From positions 310,001 through 374,000 of the forward strand of contig NZ_CP031223.1 of NCBI RefSeq assembly GCF_008973485.1: a stretch of 64,000 nt of DNA, given 5' to 3'. Below the pieces are notes generated by a model. The model saw nothing but the letters and a program-made list of their open reading frames with translations. It did not search any database and was not told where the DNA came from. Positions 1 to 8,545 of this stretch are shown one piece after another. A program made the position numbers and the translations under genes. The stretch's first letter is position 1; every line of letters begins with the position of its first letter. The DNA comes from Psychrobacillus glaciei. Its GTDB lineage: Bacteria; Bacillota; Bacilli; Bacillales_A; Planococcaceae.

Positions 1-169
1 TTTTTTCATTCTAACAAATAAAACATGATTAGCAATCCTTTCTTGTTTAGCTAGTTTAGATAGATGACATACTTTTCTTTAATTTATTATGTCGGAAATT
101 GTTATTTTTTAGATAAAATGAGTGCTTATAGTCTCGTCTCGTAGTCGATAAAAAACTTTGTTCATCCAC
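1..169. other. Upstream AT-rich intergenic DNA, no gene seen
   Basis: I see no convincing coding sequence here. A minus-strand reading from the left edge closes after nine codons. A degenerate XylR-operator-like sequence begins at 157 and runs to 181 (TTTGTT at the left, CTAACAAC at the right, 9-base spacer, about 10 of 16 half-site positions matching), just covering the -35 of the promoter downstream. Confidence 0.4.
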
Positions 170-198
170 TAGACTAACAACTAGTCGTTTGATATAAT
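170..198 (+). promoter_or_regulatory. Sigma-A-type promoter of the sugar ABC operon
   Basis: The -10 hexamer TATAAT (193-198) is perfect. A -35 TAGACT (170-175) lies 17 bases upstream. A 5-bp inverted repeat GACTA-N5-TAGTC (172-186) sits between the boxes and could be an operator. The weak XylR-like repeat at 157-181 overlaps the -35. The promoter is called from sequence alone. Confidence 0.55.
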
Positions 199-211
199 GA
201 AAACGCATACA
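198..211 (+). promoter_or_regulatory. cre site (CcpA) at the sugar ABC promoter
   Basis: TGAAAACGCATACA matches the catabolite-responsive element consensus TGWAANCGNTNWCA at 13 of 14 positions. It begins on the last base of the -10 box and covers the expected transcription start. A CcpA-HPr-Ser-P complex bound there would block initiation, giving glucose repression of the importer. Confidence 0.65.
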
Positions 212-257
212 ACATTCAGAATATTGTTGTAATTAAAAATTGGGGTGGGGGAGAATA

Positions 258-1556
258 ATGAAGGGGATTAAGAGAACGATTACAATTCTATTATTTGCTT
301 CTGTTTTTTATTTACTAGCAGGTTGTTCGGATTCAAATGGTTCATCAAATGCAAGTGGAGACAAGGAAATAAAATTCATGCATTTATGGCCTGAAGGAAG
401 CTCCAAACAGCATTATGATGTTGTAAAAGAAATTATTGCCGATTACGAAAAAGAACACAAAGGCGTAAAAGTTGATCTAGAAGTCTTAAGTAATGAGCAA
501 TATAAAGATAAATTAAGAGTGTTGTCCACGTCGAAAGAACTTCCTGATGTGGGGATGACTTGGGCGGCAGGATTTTTGGAGCCATATGTAGGGGGAAATA
601 TGTTTGCTCCATTAGATGATGTAATTAAAGAAAAATTAAGTGATAGTTTTGTACCAGGAACTGTAGAAGCATATGCAAAGGATGGGAAAACATATGGGCT
701 TCCACTAGAGTTGAACATCGTGACACTATATTATAATAAGGCGATGTTTGAGAAACATAATTTAGAAGCACCAAAAACGTTTGAAGAATTGGAAAATGTC
801 GTTAAAGCATTTAAAAAAGATGGGATTCAGCCTATTGCATTAGGTAATAAAGATGCTTGGACAGGATCATTATGGTATATGTACCTTGCAGACCGAATTG
901 GTGGAGCCGATGTTCTTAACAAAGCAATTGATAGAACAGGTACTTTTGAAGATCCAGCACTGATTGAAGCAGCAAAAAAAGTGCAAGATCTTGTAGATAT
1001 GGGTGCGTTTGTTAATGGTTTTAACGGCCTTGCAGATGAAGAAGCAAAAAGCATGTTTATGAGTGAGCAAGCACCAATGTATTTAATCGCAACTTGGGAT
1101 TTACCGAATTACACAACAAACGAAAGCGTTCCAAAAGAATTTAGGGATTCTGTAGCGTATCTTAAATTTCCAACTGTAAATGGCAAGGGAGATATGAACA
1201 GTTTCGTTGGAGGACCTGGTGTCGGATTATTTGTTGCAGAGGATTCTAAAGTGAAAAAAGAAGCAAAAGAATTCGCAGCATTTTTTGTGAAGGAATGGGG
1301 AGAGAAAGCTGTTAGTGAAGCTGGTGTAATACCTGCAACAAAAGTAAAAGCAGACTCTTTAGATCTTCCAAAAATGTATATCGATATATTGAATGAGTTA
1401 AATCAAGCAAGTAATATTACATTATTTGCAGATGTTCAAATGAGTCCAGATGTAGCACAAGTGCATCTAGATTCCATTCAAGCCCTTTTTGGAAAAGAAA
1501 TGACACCGGAACAATTCGCTAAAGCACATGAAGATGCTCTTTCGAAAAGTAAATAA
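258..1556 (+). CDS. Sugar ABC transporter substrate-binding lipoprotein (family 1)
   Basis: Extracellular sugar-binding component of a CUT1-type ABC importer. The N-terminus is a lipoprotein signal: basic residues, a hydrophobic stretch, then lipobox LLAG-C with the lipidated Cys at about residue 23. The mature chain has the family-1 solute-binding layout and the usual length (432 aa). An in-frame TTG lies at 240, but the purine-rich Shine-Dalgarno sequence just before 258 favours the ATG there. It is followed by two permeases, with no ATPase gene nearby, so a shared ATPase such as MsmX probably energises it. The neighbouring xylAB genes suggest a pentose or a small xylo-oligosaccharide as substrate; this is inference. 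A cre site and a possible XylR-type operator lie upstream. Confidence 0.88.
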   Translation: MKGIKRTITILLFASVFYLLAGCSDSNGSSNASGDKEIKFMHLWPEGSSKQHYDVVKEIIADYEKEHKGVKVDLEVLSNEQYKDKLRVLSTSKELPDVGMTWAAGFLEPYVGGNMFAPLDDVIKEKLSDSFVPGTVEAYAKDGKTYGLPLELNIVTLYYNKAMFEKHNLEAPKTFEELENVVKAFKKDGIQPIALGNKDAWTGSLWYMYLADRIGGADVLNKAIDRTGTFEDPALIEAAKKVQDLVDMGAFVNGFNGLADEEAKSMFMSEQAPMYLIATWDLPNYTTNESVPKEFRDSVAYLKFPTVNGKGDMNSFVGGPGVGLFVAEDSKVKKEAKEFAAFFVKEWGEKAVSEAGVIPATKVKADSLDLPKMYIDILNELNQASNITLFADVQMSPDVAQVHLDSIQALFGKEMTPEQFAKAHEDALSKSK

Positions 1557-1583
1557 CAAGCTTCAATAAGTAAAGTTAAAAAT

Positions 1584-1616
1584 AGGGGACTTATCCTTAA
1601 TTTTGGATAGTCCTCT
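1584..1616 (+). promoter_or_regulatory. Intercistronic stem-loop after the binding-protein gene
   Basis: An imperfect hairpin with arms around GGGGACTTATCC and GGATAGTCCTCT lies between the binding-protein stop and the first permease. There is no U-tract. Such hairpins commonly protect the binding-protein mRNA so that it exceeds the permeases; that role is inferred from position. Confidence 0.5.
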
Positions 1617-1645
1617 TCTACCTTCTAAGATAGGGGTTGAATGTA

Positions 1646-2524
1646 ATGAACAAAGTTATGTCTAATAAGCTGTTAATAGCATTATATATTTCCCCAGCCC
1701 TTGTATTGGTTACCGTGTTAATATTCATTCCGTTAATCCTTTCAGGGTACTATGGATTAATGGATTGGGACGGTATTGGTGCGAAGACATTTATTGGAAT
1801 AGAAAATTATATGAATGGAATCAAAGATATTAAATTTTGGAACAGTGCCTATCATTCATTTTTATTAGCAATATTTTCGACACTAAGCCTAGCGATTTAT
1901 CTAGTCATTTCTTTTATATTAGCTTCCAAAATAAAAGGAGCGGATTTACTAAGGAAAATATATTTAATTCCAATGCTATTATCTTCGGTTGCAATTGCGC
2001 AGCTTTGGATAAAAGTGTATAACCCATCAAACGGAATTTTAAATGTGTTTCTTACTAAAATAGGCGTTCATAATCCTCCAGCATGGTTGGCAGATTCCTC
2101 TCTTGTCCTATTTGCAATTTTCATCCCGATCTTATGGCAATATGCTGGATTTTATATATTAATTTATTATGCTGCATTGAAAAACATCCCTGAGTCACTA
2201 ATTGAGGCAGCAAAAATTGATGGTGCATCTGCTTTCCAAATTGCAACTAAAATAAAGTTGCCTTTAATTAAAGAAGTAGTAAGCGTGACCGTCGTATTAG
2301 CGATTGTTGGATCGTTAAAATATTTCGATCTTATTTATGTGATGACTGCCGGTGGACCAAATGGAGCAAGTGAAGTTATGGCATCTTACATGTATAAGTT
2401 AGCTTTTTCAAGTTATAAGTTTGGATACGGAAGTGCAATTGGTTTCTTATTGTTATTGATTACTTTAATCGTAACATTTGTAGTTCGCAAATTAACTACA
2501 TCTAAAGAGAAAATAGAGTATTAG
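1646..2524 (+). CDS. Sugar ABC transporter permease, MalF/UgpA type
   Basis: First membrane subunit of the CUT1 importer, about 292 aa with six predicted transmembrane segments. The cytoplasmic EAA loop that contacts the ATPase is visible near residue 186 (EAAKIDGAS...). Start: a TTG at 1637 is in frame, but the AGGGG Shine-Dalgarno sequence lies 9 bases before ATG 1646, which fits better. It lies between the binding protein and the second permease and is probably cotranscribed with both. The family assignment is firm; the substrate is inferred from the xylose genes nearby. Confidence 0.88.
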   Translation: MNKVMSNKLLIALYISPALVLVTVLIFIPLILSGYYGLMDWDGIGAKTFIGIENYMNGIKDIKFWNSAYHSFLLAIFSTLSLAIYLVISFILASKIKGADLLRKIYLIPMLLSSVAIAQLWIKVYNPSNGILNVFLTKIGVHNPPAWLADSSLVLFAIFIPILWQYAGFYILIYYAALKNIPESLIEAAKIDGASAFQIATKIKLPLIKEVVSVTVVLAIVGSLKYFDLIYVMTAGGPNGASEVMASYMYKLAFSSYKFGYGSAIGFLLLLITLIVTFVVRKLTTSKEKIEY

Positions 2525-2539
2525 AAAGGGGTTTGTTTA

Positions 2540-3361
2540 ATGAAGCGAATAGGTTATTTTTTTCTTTATTTCTCTCTGGTGGTCGTAGCGTTATTTCAAA
2601 TCGTTCCGCTAATATGGCTTTTCATTTTCTCATTGAAAGATAACCGAGAAATATTTGCGGGATCTCCATTTGCGTTACCATCAGAATTTAGATGGGAGAA
2701 CTACCAAAAGGTTTGGGACGGTGGAATCGGAGTTTATTTTTTCAATAGTGTTTGGATTACTGCCCTAGCAATATTCTTAACCGTATTGTTCGCAAGTATG
2801 GCAACTTTCGCTATCACTAGAATGAAATGGAAACTTAGCGGATTTGTGTTAAGCGTATTTATCATCGGTTTAATGATTCCAATTCATTCGGCCTTAATCC
2901 CGCTGTACAGTATGTTTTTAAGCGTCCATTTAATTAATAACCCGCTAGGTGTTGTTATTACATATACTGCATATAATTTACCGATTACTATGATGATTTT
3001 ACTAGGGTTTTATTACACCCTACCACGTGAAATTGAAGAAGCCGCGGTTATCGATGGTTGTTCAGTCCATCGAATGTTTTTTCAAATAATTCTACCCATG
3101 ACAATTCCAGTTATGTCTACTACTGTCGTAATCAATATGATTTATAATTGGAATGAATTCGTCTTTGTCAATACATTCATAAGTTCTGAAAAATATAAAA
3201 CACTAACTGTGGGTATCCAAAACTTTATCGGTCAATACATGACGGATTGGGGAGCAATTGGAGCCACGTTAATCATTAGTGTATTACCGATTATCATTGC
3301 ATTTATATTCTTTAGCAATAAAGTGGTGGAAGGAATATCCGCTAGTGCGGTTAAAGGTTGA
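2540..3361 (+). CDS. Sugar ABC transporter permease, MalG/UgpE type
   Basis: Second membrane subunit of the CUT1 importer (273 aa, six predicted transmembrane helices). The EAA motif appears near residue 165 as EEAAVIDGCS. It starts 15 bases after the first permease with an AGAAAGGGG Shine-Dalgarno sequence. A strong intrinsic terminator follows at once, so the transcript is probably binding protein-permease-permease with no ATPase cistron. CUT1 importers of this layout in Bacillus use a common MsmX-type ATPase encoded elsewhere. Confidence 0.88.
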   Translation: MKRIGYFFLYFSLVVVALFQIVPLIWLFIFSLKDNREIFAGSPFALPSEFRWENYQKVWDGGIGVYFFNSVWITALAIFLTVLFASMATFAITRMKWKLSGFVLSVFIIGLMIPIHSALIPLYSMFLSVHLINNPLGVVITYTAYNLPITMMILLGFYYTLPREIEEAAVIDGCSVHRMFFQIILPMTIPVMSTTVVINMIYNWNEFVFVNTFISSEKYKTLTVGIQNFIGQYMTDWGAIGATLIISVLPIIIAFIFFSNKVVEGISASAVKG

Positions 3362-3379
3362 TATGAACACTGCAAAACG

Positions 3380-3431
3380 AAAAAGCTTCGTACAATAGGG
3401 AATCAAAACCCTAATTGTGTGAAGCTTTTTT
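3380..3431 (+). terminator. Intrinsic terminator of the sugar ABC operon
   Basis: The arms AAAAAGCTTC and GAAGCTTTTTT enclose an inner stem (AGGG...CCCT), ending in a T run. The A-rich left arm means it could also stop transcripts from the opposite strand. Confidence 0.8.
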
Positions 3432-3435
3432 AGAG

Positions 3436-3510
3436 CAAAGTCCGTCCAAAGCTCTCCAGAAACGAAAGAAAATAGGTTCTGCGCTTAAAGGACGTTTGCA
3501 CTTTTCTTAT
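3436..3510 (+). repeat. Fragment of the ~310-bp structured repeat (right end)
   Basis: The text around TCCGTCCAAAG...CTTAAAGGACG..GCACTTTTCTTA is the right-hand end of the repeat seen complete at 34394, 52441 and 60230. It overlaps the last codons of the DUF624 gene on the other strand, so the 3' end of that gene may derive from the repeat. Confidence 0.6.
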
Positions 3511-4108
3511 TTAGCTTCTTGAAGACGTGTAGACTTAACCACATCGTGATAAATGCGTAGGAACTTCCACCAAATATAAATGCTAGTGCAGGAAAAGCCC
3601 GCATTAAGAAAAAGAGAGGTACTAAGCACAGGATGATTAATAAGCTATTGACTGGACTTATTAACATAAATAAAAAAGAATTTTTAATAACTTGTAGTAC
3701 TTTTAAATCGTAATGTACAAATGCTGGAAATAGATAAAATAAAAACATCGTGAATAATAACATAAATGCAAATAATGGAATGTATGTCCAGGTTAGAAGT
3801 TCATTATTATTAGCTTGAATATAATAAATGTCCATTACAACAAAAAAGACTATAACCGCAATAAATAATCCTAAGATATTGCTTTTTATGAAGTCTTTTC
3901 GATAATGCTCCCAAAATGATTTTAATAATGGCTTATCCGTGTTCCCTGTTAACCATTCTCGAGAAATGGCAAACATAGCAACTGTAGCTGGAAATATGCC
4001 GAAAATCATGCCGCCAACAAGCGAAAAGAGAATCCATAATAAATTTAAATACGCAAATCTTGTAATCCATTCCAACGCATTATATATAAAGCTAGGAGTA
4101 GAAATCAT
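3485..4108 (-). CDS. DUF624 (YesL-family) membrane protein
   Basis: Integral membrane protein of 207 aa with about five hydrophobic segments and the DUF624/YesL features: a conserved N-terminal segment with Leu-Leu-Trp and GIFPATVAMF near residues 25-45. Family members lie beside sugar ABC importers and sugar-catabolic genes throughout the Firmicutes; their biochemical role is unknown. Here it is convergent with the importer and divergent from xylA. ATG 4108 is preferred over TTG 4114 because AAAGGGTG is 8 bases upstream of it. The 3' end overlaps a fragment of an interspersed repeat. Confidence 0.8.
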   Translation of the reverse strand: MISTPSFIYNALEWITRFAYLNLLWILFSLVGGMIFGIFPATVAMFAISREWLTGNTDKPLLKSFWEHYRKDFIKSNILGLFIAVIVFFVVMDIYYIQANNNELLTWTYIPLFAFMLLFTMFLFYLFPAFVHYDLKVLQVIKNSFLFMLISPVNSLLIILCLVPLFFLMRAFPALAFIFGGSSYAFITMWLSLHVFKKLNKKSANVL

Positions 4109-4241
4109 TGACAATCACCCTTTCTATTAATTATATTCAAGCACCTGATTCAGTTGTTTTAATGGAAAATAAAAGAGCAATTATTAAAAGCATACACCTT
4201 ATTTATGATGAAAACATCATAATTATTGGCTTTCCTAAAAC

Positions 4242-4266
4242 TTTGTTTGATTGATATACAAACTAA
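4242..4266 (+). promoter_or_regulatory. Putative XylR operator (xylO) upstream of xylA
   Basis: The inverted repeat TTTGTTTG-N9-CAAACTAA has the 25-bp geometry of the Bacillus xylO operator (TTAGTTTG-N9-CAAACTAA) and differs at one of 16 half-site bases. It lies just upstream of the likely -10 (4277-4282), where XylR would block initiation without xylose. No xylR gene is in the window. Confidence 0.7.
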
Positions 4267-4276
4267 TGAATTATGT

Positions 4277-4282
4277 TATAAT
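4277..4282 (+). promoter_or_regulatory. Likely -10 box of the xylA promoter
   Basis: A perfect TATAAT. The best -35 candidate, TTGATA at 4251-4256, is 20 bases away, longer than usual and inside the XylR-type operator. The long spacing makes this a weak or activator-independent but tightly repressible promoter; it is inferred. Confidence 0.45.
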
Positions 4283-4288
4283 TTAAAA

Positions 4289-4302
4289 TGTAAGCCTTTT
4301 CA
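4289..4302 (+). promoter_or_regulatory. cre-like site (CcpA) in the xylA leader
   Basis: TGTAAGCCTTTTCA matches the cre consensus at 13 of 14 positions. The mismatch is in the central CG, so binding may be weaker than at the site at 198. It starts 7 bases after the -10 box, matching roadblock or initiation control of xylA by CcpA. Confidence 0.5.
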
Positions 4303-4347
4303 CTAGCTGTTCATTTATAATTCGAAAATATCTAGGGGGTATATATC

Positions 4348-5670
4348 GTGAATTATTTTCAGAATATTAAAAGAATTGAATTTGAAGGAGCAACTTCAAC
4401 AAATCCATTTGCGTTTAAATTTTATAATCCCAATGAAAAAATAGGGGATAAAACAATGGAAGATATTTTACGATATGCGGTCTCTTATTGGCATACATTT
4501 ACAATGGATGGTTCAGATCCGTTTGGTGTAGGCACTATGAATCGTCCATGGAATAAATATAATGGGATGGATTTAGCGAAGGCGCGTGTAGATGCTTCAT
4601 TTGAATTTTACGAAAAAATGGATGTACCATTTTTCTGTTTTCATGATGTCGATATAGCACCTGAAGGAAGTAGTTTAAGAGAGACGAACCAAAATTTAGA
4701 TTCAATTGTAAGCATGATCAAAGACTATATGAAAGATAGTAAAGCAAAATTACTTTGGAATACAGCTAATAACTTTACTCATCCACGTTTTGTTCATGGT
4801 GCTGCTACTTCTAGTAATGCAGATGTTTTTGCTTATTCTGCGGCTAAGGTGAAAAAGGGATTAGAAGTTGGTAAGGAATTGGGAGCTCAAAACTACGTGT
4901 TTTGGGGTGGTCGAGAAGGCTATGAAACTCTTTTAAATACAAATATGAAGCTAGAATTGGATAACTTATCTCGTTTCTATCATATGGCGGTTGACTATGC
5001 AAAAGAAATTGGATTTAATGCTCAATTCTTAATTGAACCTAAGCCGAAAGAGCCTTCCACACATCAGTATGATTATGATGTAGCTACCGCCCATGCATTT
5101 TTGCAAAGTTATGGTCTTGAAGATCATTTCAAATTCAATATTGAAGCAAATCATGCAACATTGGCTGGTCATACATTCGAACATGAGCTCCATTATGCAC
5201 GTATTAATAATATGTTGGGTTCAGTTGATGCAAACCAAGGTAATCTGCTACTTGGATGGGATACAGATGAGTTTCCGACAGATTTATGGACAACAACACT
5301 TGCTATGTATGAAATTCTTAAGAACGGAGGACTTGGCAAAGGTGGTTTGAACTTTGATGCGAAGGTAAGAAGATCGTCATTCGAGCCAGAAGATTTGTTC
5401 CTTGCACATATTGCGGGAATGGATGCTTTTGCAGTTGGTTTAAGAGTGGCGCAAAATTTAATTGATGATAAAGTTCTGGAAAATATAATCAAGGATCGTT
5501 ACAAAACATACGCAGAAGGTATTGGGCTGGATATTGTGGAAGGAAAAACAGATTTTCACAAATTAGAAGCGTATGCACTAGGTTTATCGGATATTAAACA
5601 GACTTCGGGTCGTTTAGAACAAATAAAAGCTACAATTAATCAATATTTATTACAAGCTTTTGCTAATTAA
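4348..5670 (+). CDS. xylA: Xylose isomerase
   Basis: Converts D-xylose to D-xylulose in the cytoplasm, the first step of xylose use. At 440 aa it matches the long class II isomerases of Firmicutes. Visible signatures are [11 protein letters not shown] (xylose isomerase signature 1, near residue 190), the EPKP loop, and the metal-binding segment around [12 protein letters not shown] and GWDTDEFP. The start is GTG at 4348, 7 bases after a TAGGGGGT ribosome-binding site. xylB follows 32 bases downstream. A XylR-type operator and a cre-like site lie upstream, so induction by xylose and repression by glucose are expected. Confidence 0.96.
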   Translation: MNYFQNIKRIEFEGATSTNPFAFKFYNPNEKIGDKTMEDILRYAVSYWHTFTMDGSDPFGVGTMNRPWNKYNGMDLAKARVDASFEFYEKMDVPFFCFHDVDIAPEGSSLRETNQNLDSIVSMIKDYMKDSKAKLLWNTANNFTHPRFVHGAATSSNADVFAYSAAKVKKGLEVGKELGAQNYVFWGGREGYETLLNTNMKLELDNLSRFYHMAVDYAKEIGFNAQFLIEPKPKEPSTHQYDYDVATAHAFLQSYGLEDHFKFNIEANHATLAGHTFEHELHYARINNMLGSVDANQGNLLLGWDTDEFPTDLWTTTLAMYEILKNGGLGKGGLNFDAKVRRSSFEPEDLFLAHIAGMDAFAVGLRVAQNLIDDKVLENIIKDRYKTYAEGIGLDIVEGKTDFHKLEAYALGLSDIKQTSGRLEQIKATINQYLLQAFAN

Positions 5671-5702
5671 TTAATCTTTGTAATGGTAGGAGAGCTGTCG
5701 CT

Positions 5703-7202
5703 ATGAAGTATGTAATTGGGGTGGACTTAGGAACAAGTGCTGTTAAGATATTACTCGTTAACCAACATGGGGATGTAGTTTTAAGTGTATCGAAACCCTA
5801 TCCGATAATTAATGAAAAAACGGGTTATAGTGAACAAAATCCGAAAGACTGGGTGGAGCAAACAACGACAGGGCTGTTTGAACTCTTAAAGGGTTTCGAT
5901 GGGAATATAGAAGCGATTGAAGGAATCAGCTTTTCAGGGCAAATGCATGGCCTCGTACTACTTGATGAAAATAATGAAGTACTTCGACCTGCAATCCTTT
6001 GGAATGATACAAGAACAACGGCTGAGTGCCAGCGAATTTATGAAGTAGTCGGAGAAAAGCGCCTATTGGATATAACAAAAAATCCGGCATTGGAAGGATT
6101 CACTTTACCAAAATTACTTTGGGTTAAAGACCATGAGCCCCAAGTTTTCAGTAAGGTAATTACATTTGTGCTTCCGAAAGATTATTTGCGTTATAAAATT
6201 ACAGGCAAACTGCAGATGGAATACTCTGACGCAGCTGGAACACTTTTAATGGATGTCAGTAAAAAAGAGTGGAGTACAGAAATCTGTGAGTTACTAGGAA
6301 TTGAGCCGAGTTGTTGCCCTCCATTAGTTCCTTCCCATTCAGAAGTAGGGAAAATTACTGCCGAATTTGCAGAAGCAACTGGTCTTTCAAAATCAACCCG
6401 CATATTTGCTGGAGGTGCTGACAACGCTTGTGGTGCAATTGGATCAGGGATTTTAGAAGATGGAAAAACTCTTTGCAGTATTGGAACGTCTGGTGTTGTT
6501 TTATCATATGAAGCAAGTGATGACAAAGATTTTGGTGGGAAGGTACATTACTTTAACCACGGAGCTCCGAATTCATTTTACACAATGGGTGTGACACTAG
6601 CGGCTGGTTATAGCTTAACTTGGTTTAAGGATACTTTTGCTAGAGATGAATCTTTCGATCGTTTACTAGCGGATGTAGGGTCTGTCCCTGTTGGATCTAA
6701 CGGATTATTATTTACTCCTTATTTAGTTGGTGAAAGAACGCCGCATGCAGACGCGTCAATTCGTGCAAGCTTTATTGGCATAGATAGTTCCCACCAACGA
6801 AGAGACTTTGTTCGGGCAGTTCTGGAAGGGATTACTTTTTCTTTAAATGAATCTATTCATATATTTCGCGAGAATGGTAAACGGATTGATACGATTGTAT
6901 CGATTGGCGGTGGTGCATTAAATGACGATTGGCTTCAGATACAAGCAGATATTTTTGATGCAAAAATTATAAGACTTAAAAGTGAACAAGGGCCGGGAAT
7001 GGGAGCCGCTATGTTAGCAGCCTATGGATGTGGCTGGTTTGATTCGTTAAAGGACTGTGCGAATGAGTTTTTGAAGGAAGATAGACAATTTCAACCAAAT
7101 AAGAGCAATGTGCAAAAGTATAAAAAGCTGTTTTCTATATATCAAGATGTTTACACTCAAACAAAAGATATGAATAAAAAGCTTTTGGACTTCCGCAAGT
7201 AG
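5703..7202 (+). CDS. xylB: Xylulokinase
   Basis: FGGY-family kinase that phosphorylates D-xylulose to xylulose 5-phosphate for the pentose phosphate pathway. It is 499 aa, the usual length. The N-terminal phosphate loop GVDLGTSAVKI, the substrate motif FSGQMHGLV (near residue 78) and the C-terminal GGGALNDDWLQ nucleotide-binding motif are present. It has a GGTAGGAG ribosome-binding site and is cotranscribed with xylA. A terminator follows, separating it from the next oxidoreductase genes. Confidence 0.95.
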   Translation: MKYVIGVDLGTSAVKILLVNQHGDVVLSVSKPYPIINEKTGYSEQNPKDWVEQTTTGLFELLKGFDGNIEAIEGISFSGQMHGLVLLDENNEVLRPAILWNDTRTTAECQRIYEVVGEKRLLDITKNPALEGFTLPKLLWVKDHEPQVFSKVITFVLPKDYLRYKITGKLQMEYSDAAGTLLMDVSKKEWSTEICELLGIEPSCCPPLVPSHSEVGKITAEFAEATGLSKSTRIFAGGADNACGAIGSGILEDGKTLCSIGTSGVVLSYEASDDKDFGGKVHYFNHGAPNSFYTMGVTLAAGYSLTWFKDTFARDESFDRLLADVGSVPVGSNGLLFTPYLVGERTPHADASIRASFIGIDSSHQRRDFVRAVLEGITFSLNESIHIFRENGKRIDTIVSIGGGALNDDWLQIQADIFDAKIIRLKSEQGPGMGAAMLAAYGCGWFDSLKDCANEFLKEDRQFQPNKSNVQKYKKLFSIYQDVYTQTKDMNKKLLDFRK

Positions 7203-7216
7203 GCATTGCATATAAG

Positions 7217-7244
7217 AGTCTCAACTAGCTTAGTTGGGGCTTTT
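7217..7244 (+). terminator. Intrinsic terminator after xylB
   Basis: Stem AGTCTCAACTA / TAGTTGGGGCT with G-T wobbles and a 3-base loop, followed by TTTT. It lies 15 bases after the xylB stop. Confidence 0.6.
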
Positions 7245-7267
7245 GTTTACACATCTTACATGCTATT

Positions 7268-7418
7268 CGCAAGATCCGATGCCGCGTACAACATTATCAA
7301 GCATATGTGCAATATTTTTTAAATTACCCGCAACATTTCAGAGTATAAGCGCAATATTAATTCGTTTTTGCGCAACATTTTTGTGGATTTACGCAATAAA
7401 TGAGCGATTCGCAAGATC
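7268..7418 (+). repeat. Array of eight degenerate CGCAAYATT units at 21-bp period
   Basis: Copies of a CGCAAYATT-like core begin near 7268, 7288, 7308, 7329, 7350, 7371, 7392 and 7410, so the period is 20-21 bases (18 for the last). Two helical turns per unit would put all cores on one face of the DNA. The open frame across it (7234-7458) gives a heptad-like peptide only because 21 is divisible by 3; no ribosome-binding site supports it. I cannot assign a function. The array fills the gap between xylB and the reductase. Confidence 0.65.
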
Positions 7419-7535
7419 ACTTTCAAATTTGAGCGTGGAATCAGCGTGGATGCGATAGGGTATTCCTTTTACAATTGAAATAACAACAATGTAATTGAAC
7501 AAATCATAAAATGCAAACAAAGGGAAGTGTGCAAA

Positions 7536-8519
7536 ATGAATTATCGTCAAATTGGTGACACTGATTTAAAGGTAAGTGAGCTTAGCTTTGGTACTTGGGC
7601 AATTGGTGGTGCTTGGGGAAGAACAGATGATCAGGAAGCGCTAAAAGCTTTGGATTATGCAATTGGCAATGGGGTAAATTTTTTTGATACGGCCGATGTG
7701 TATGGGAATGGTAAGAGTGAGGAACTTTTAGCAGTTGCAACGAAAGGTAAACATGCAGAAGTCCATATTGCTACTAAATTTTGCCGAGCAGGGGATGTAC
7801 ACGATCCCGAAACATATTCAATGGAAGTTGTAACGAAATACTGCGAGGATAGTTTAAGAAGACTGAATCGTGATCAAATTGATTTGTTTCAAGTTCATTG
7901 TCCTCCACTCGAAATAATAAAGAATGGTTATGTATTTGAAGTGCTTGATCGATTAAAGAATCAAGGTAAGATACGTTACTATGGTGTAAGTGTAGAAACG
8001 GTTGAAGAAGGTTTATTATGTTTGGAACAGCCAAATGTTAGTAGCTTACAAGTAATTTTTAATTTGTTCCGTCAAAAGCCACTAGAAGTATTATTTCCAA
8101 AAGCAATGGAAAAAGGTGTTGGAATTCTTGCGCGCGTTCCACTGGCAAGCGGATTATTGACAGGTAAATTTAAAGCTGACGCGCAGTTTGAAGCAGATGA
8201 TCATCGCCATTTTAATAGAGAAGGAAAAGCATTTAATGTAGGAGAAACTTTTGCTGGTCTAGAATTTGAAACAGGAGTGGGACTAAGCAAAAAACTTGCT
8301 TGGATTGCTGAAAATAGAGGTAATATGACACGAGCAGCGTTAAAATGGATTCTTGAGCATGATGCGATTTCTTGCGTAATACCTGGTTTCAAAAATGTTG
8401 CTCAAGTAGCGGATAATTTGGAAGCGGTAAACACAGAAACTTATACGAAACAAGAAATGCTGCAATTAGCGCAGTTTTATAAAGAAGAAGTGCACAATGA
8501 AATCAAAGGTGTTTATTAA
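7536..8519 (+). CDS. Aldo/keto reductase
   Basis: NAD(P)H-dependent carbonyl reductase of the aldo/keto reductase superfamily, a TIM barrel of 327 aa. The catalytic tetrad can be read: Asp in FFDTADVYG, Tyr five residues later, Lys in IATKF and His in LFQVHCPP. GTG 7527 is in frame, but the AGGGAAG ribosome-binding site places the start at ATG 7536. It heads a three-gene run with a Gfo/Idh/MocA oxidoreductase and an aldose epimerase beside xylAB. A sugar aldehyde or ketose is the likely substrate, but the real one cannot be told from sequence. Confidence 0.88.
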   Translation: MNYRQIGDTDLKVSELSFGTWAIGGAWGRTDDQEALKALDYAIGNGVNFFDTADVYGNGKSEELLAVATKGKHAEVHIATKFCRAGDVHDPETYSMEVVTKYCEDSLRRLNRDQIDLFQVHCPPLEIIKNGYVFEVLDRLKNQGKIRYYGVSVETVEEGLLCLEQPNVSSLQVIFNLFRQKPLEVLFPKAMEKGVGILARVPLASGLLTGKFKADAQFEADDHRHFNREGKAFNVGETFAGLEFETGVGLSKKLAWIAENRGNMTRAALKWILEHDAISCVIPGFKNVAQVADNLEAVNTETYTKQEMLQLAQFYKEEVHNEIKGVY

Positions 8520-8545
8520 GAAATAAAGTAAGGATGGATACCAGG

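Noticed and set aside
7234-7458. 74-codon open frame with heptad-like hydrophobic pattern
   Set aside because: The periodicity comes from the 21-bp DNA repeat (7 codons per unit); there is no ribosome-binding site and the start lies inside a terminator.
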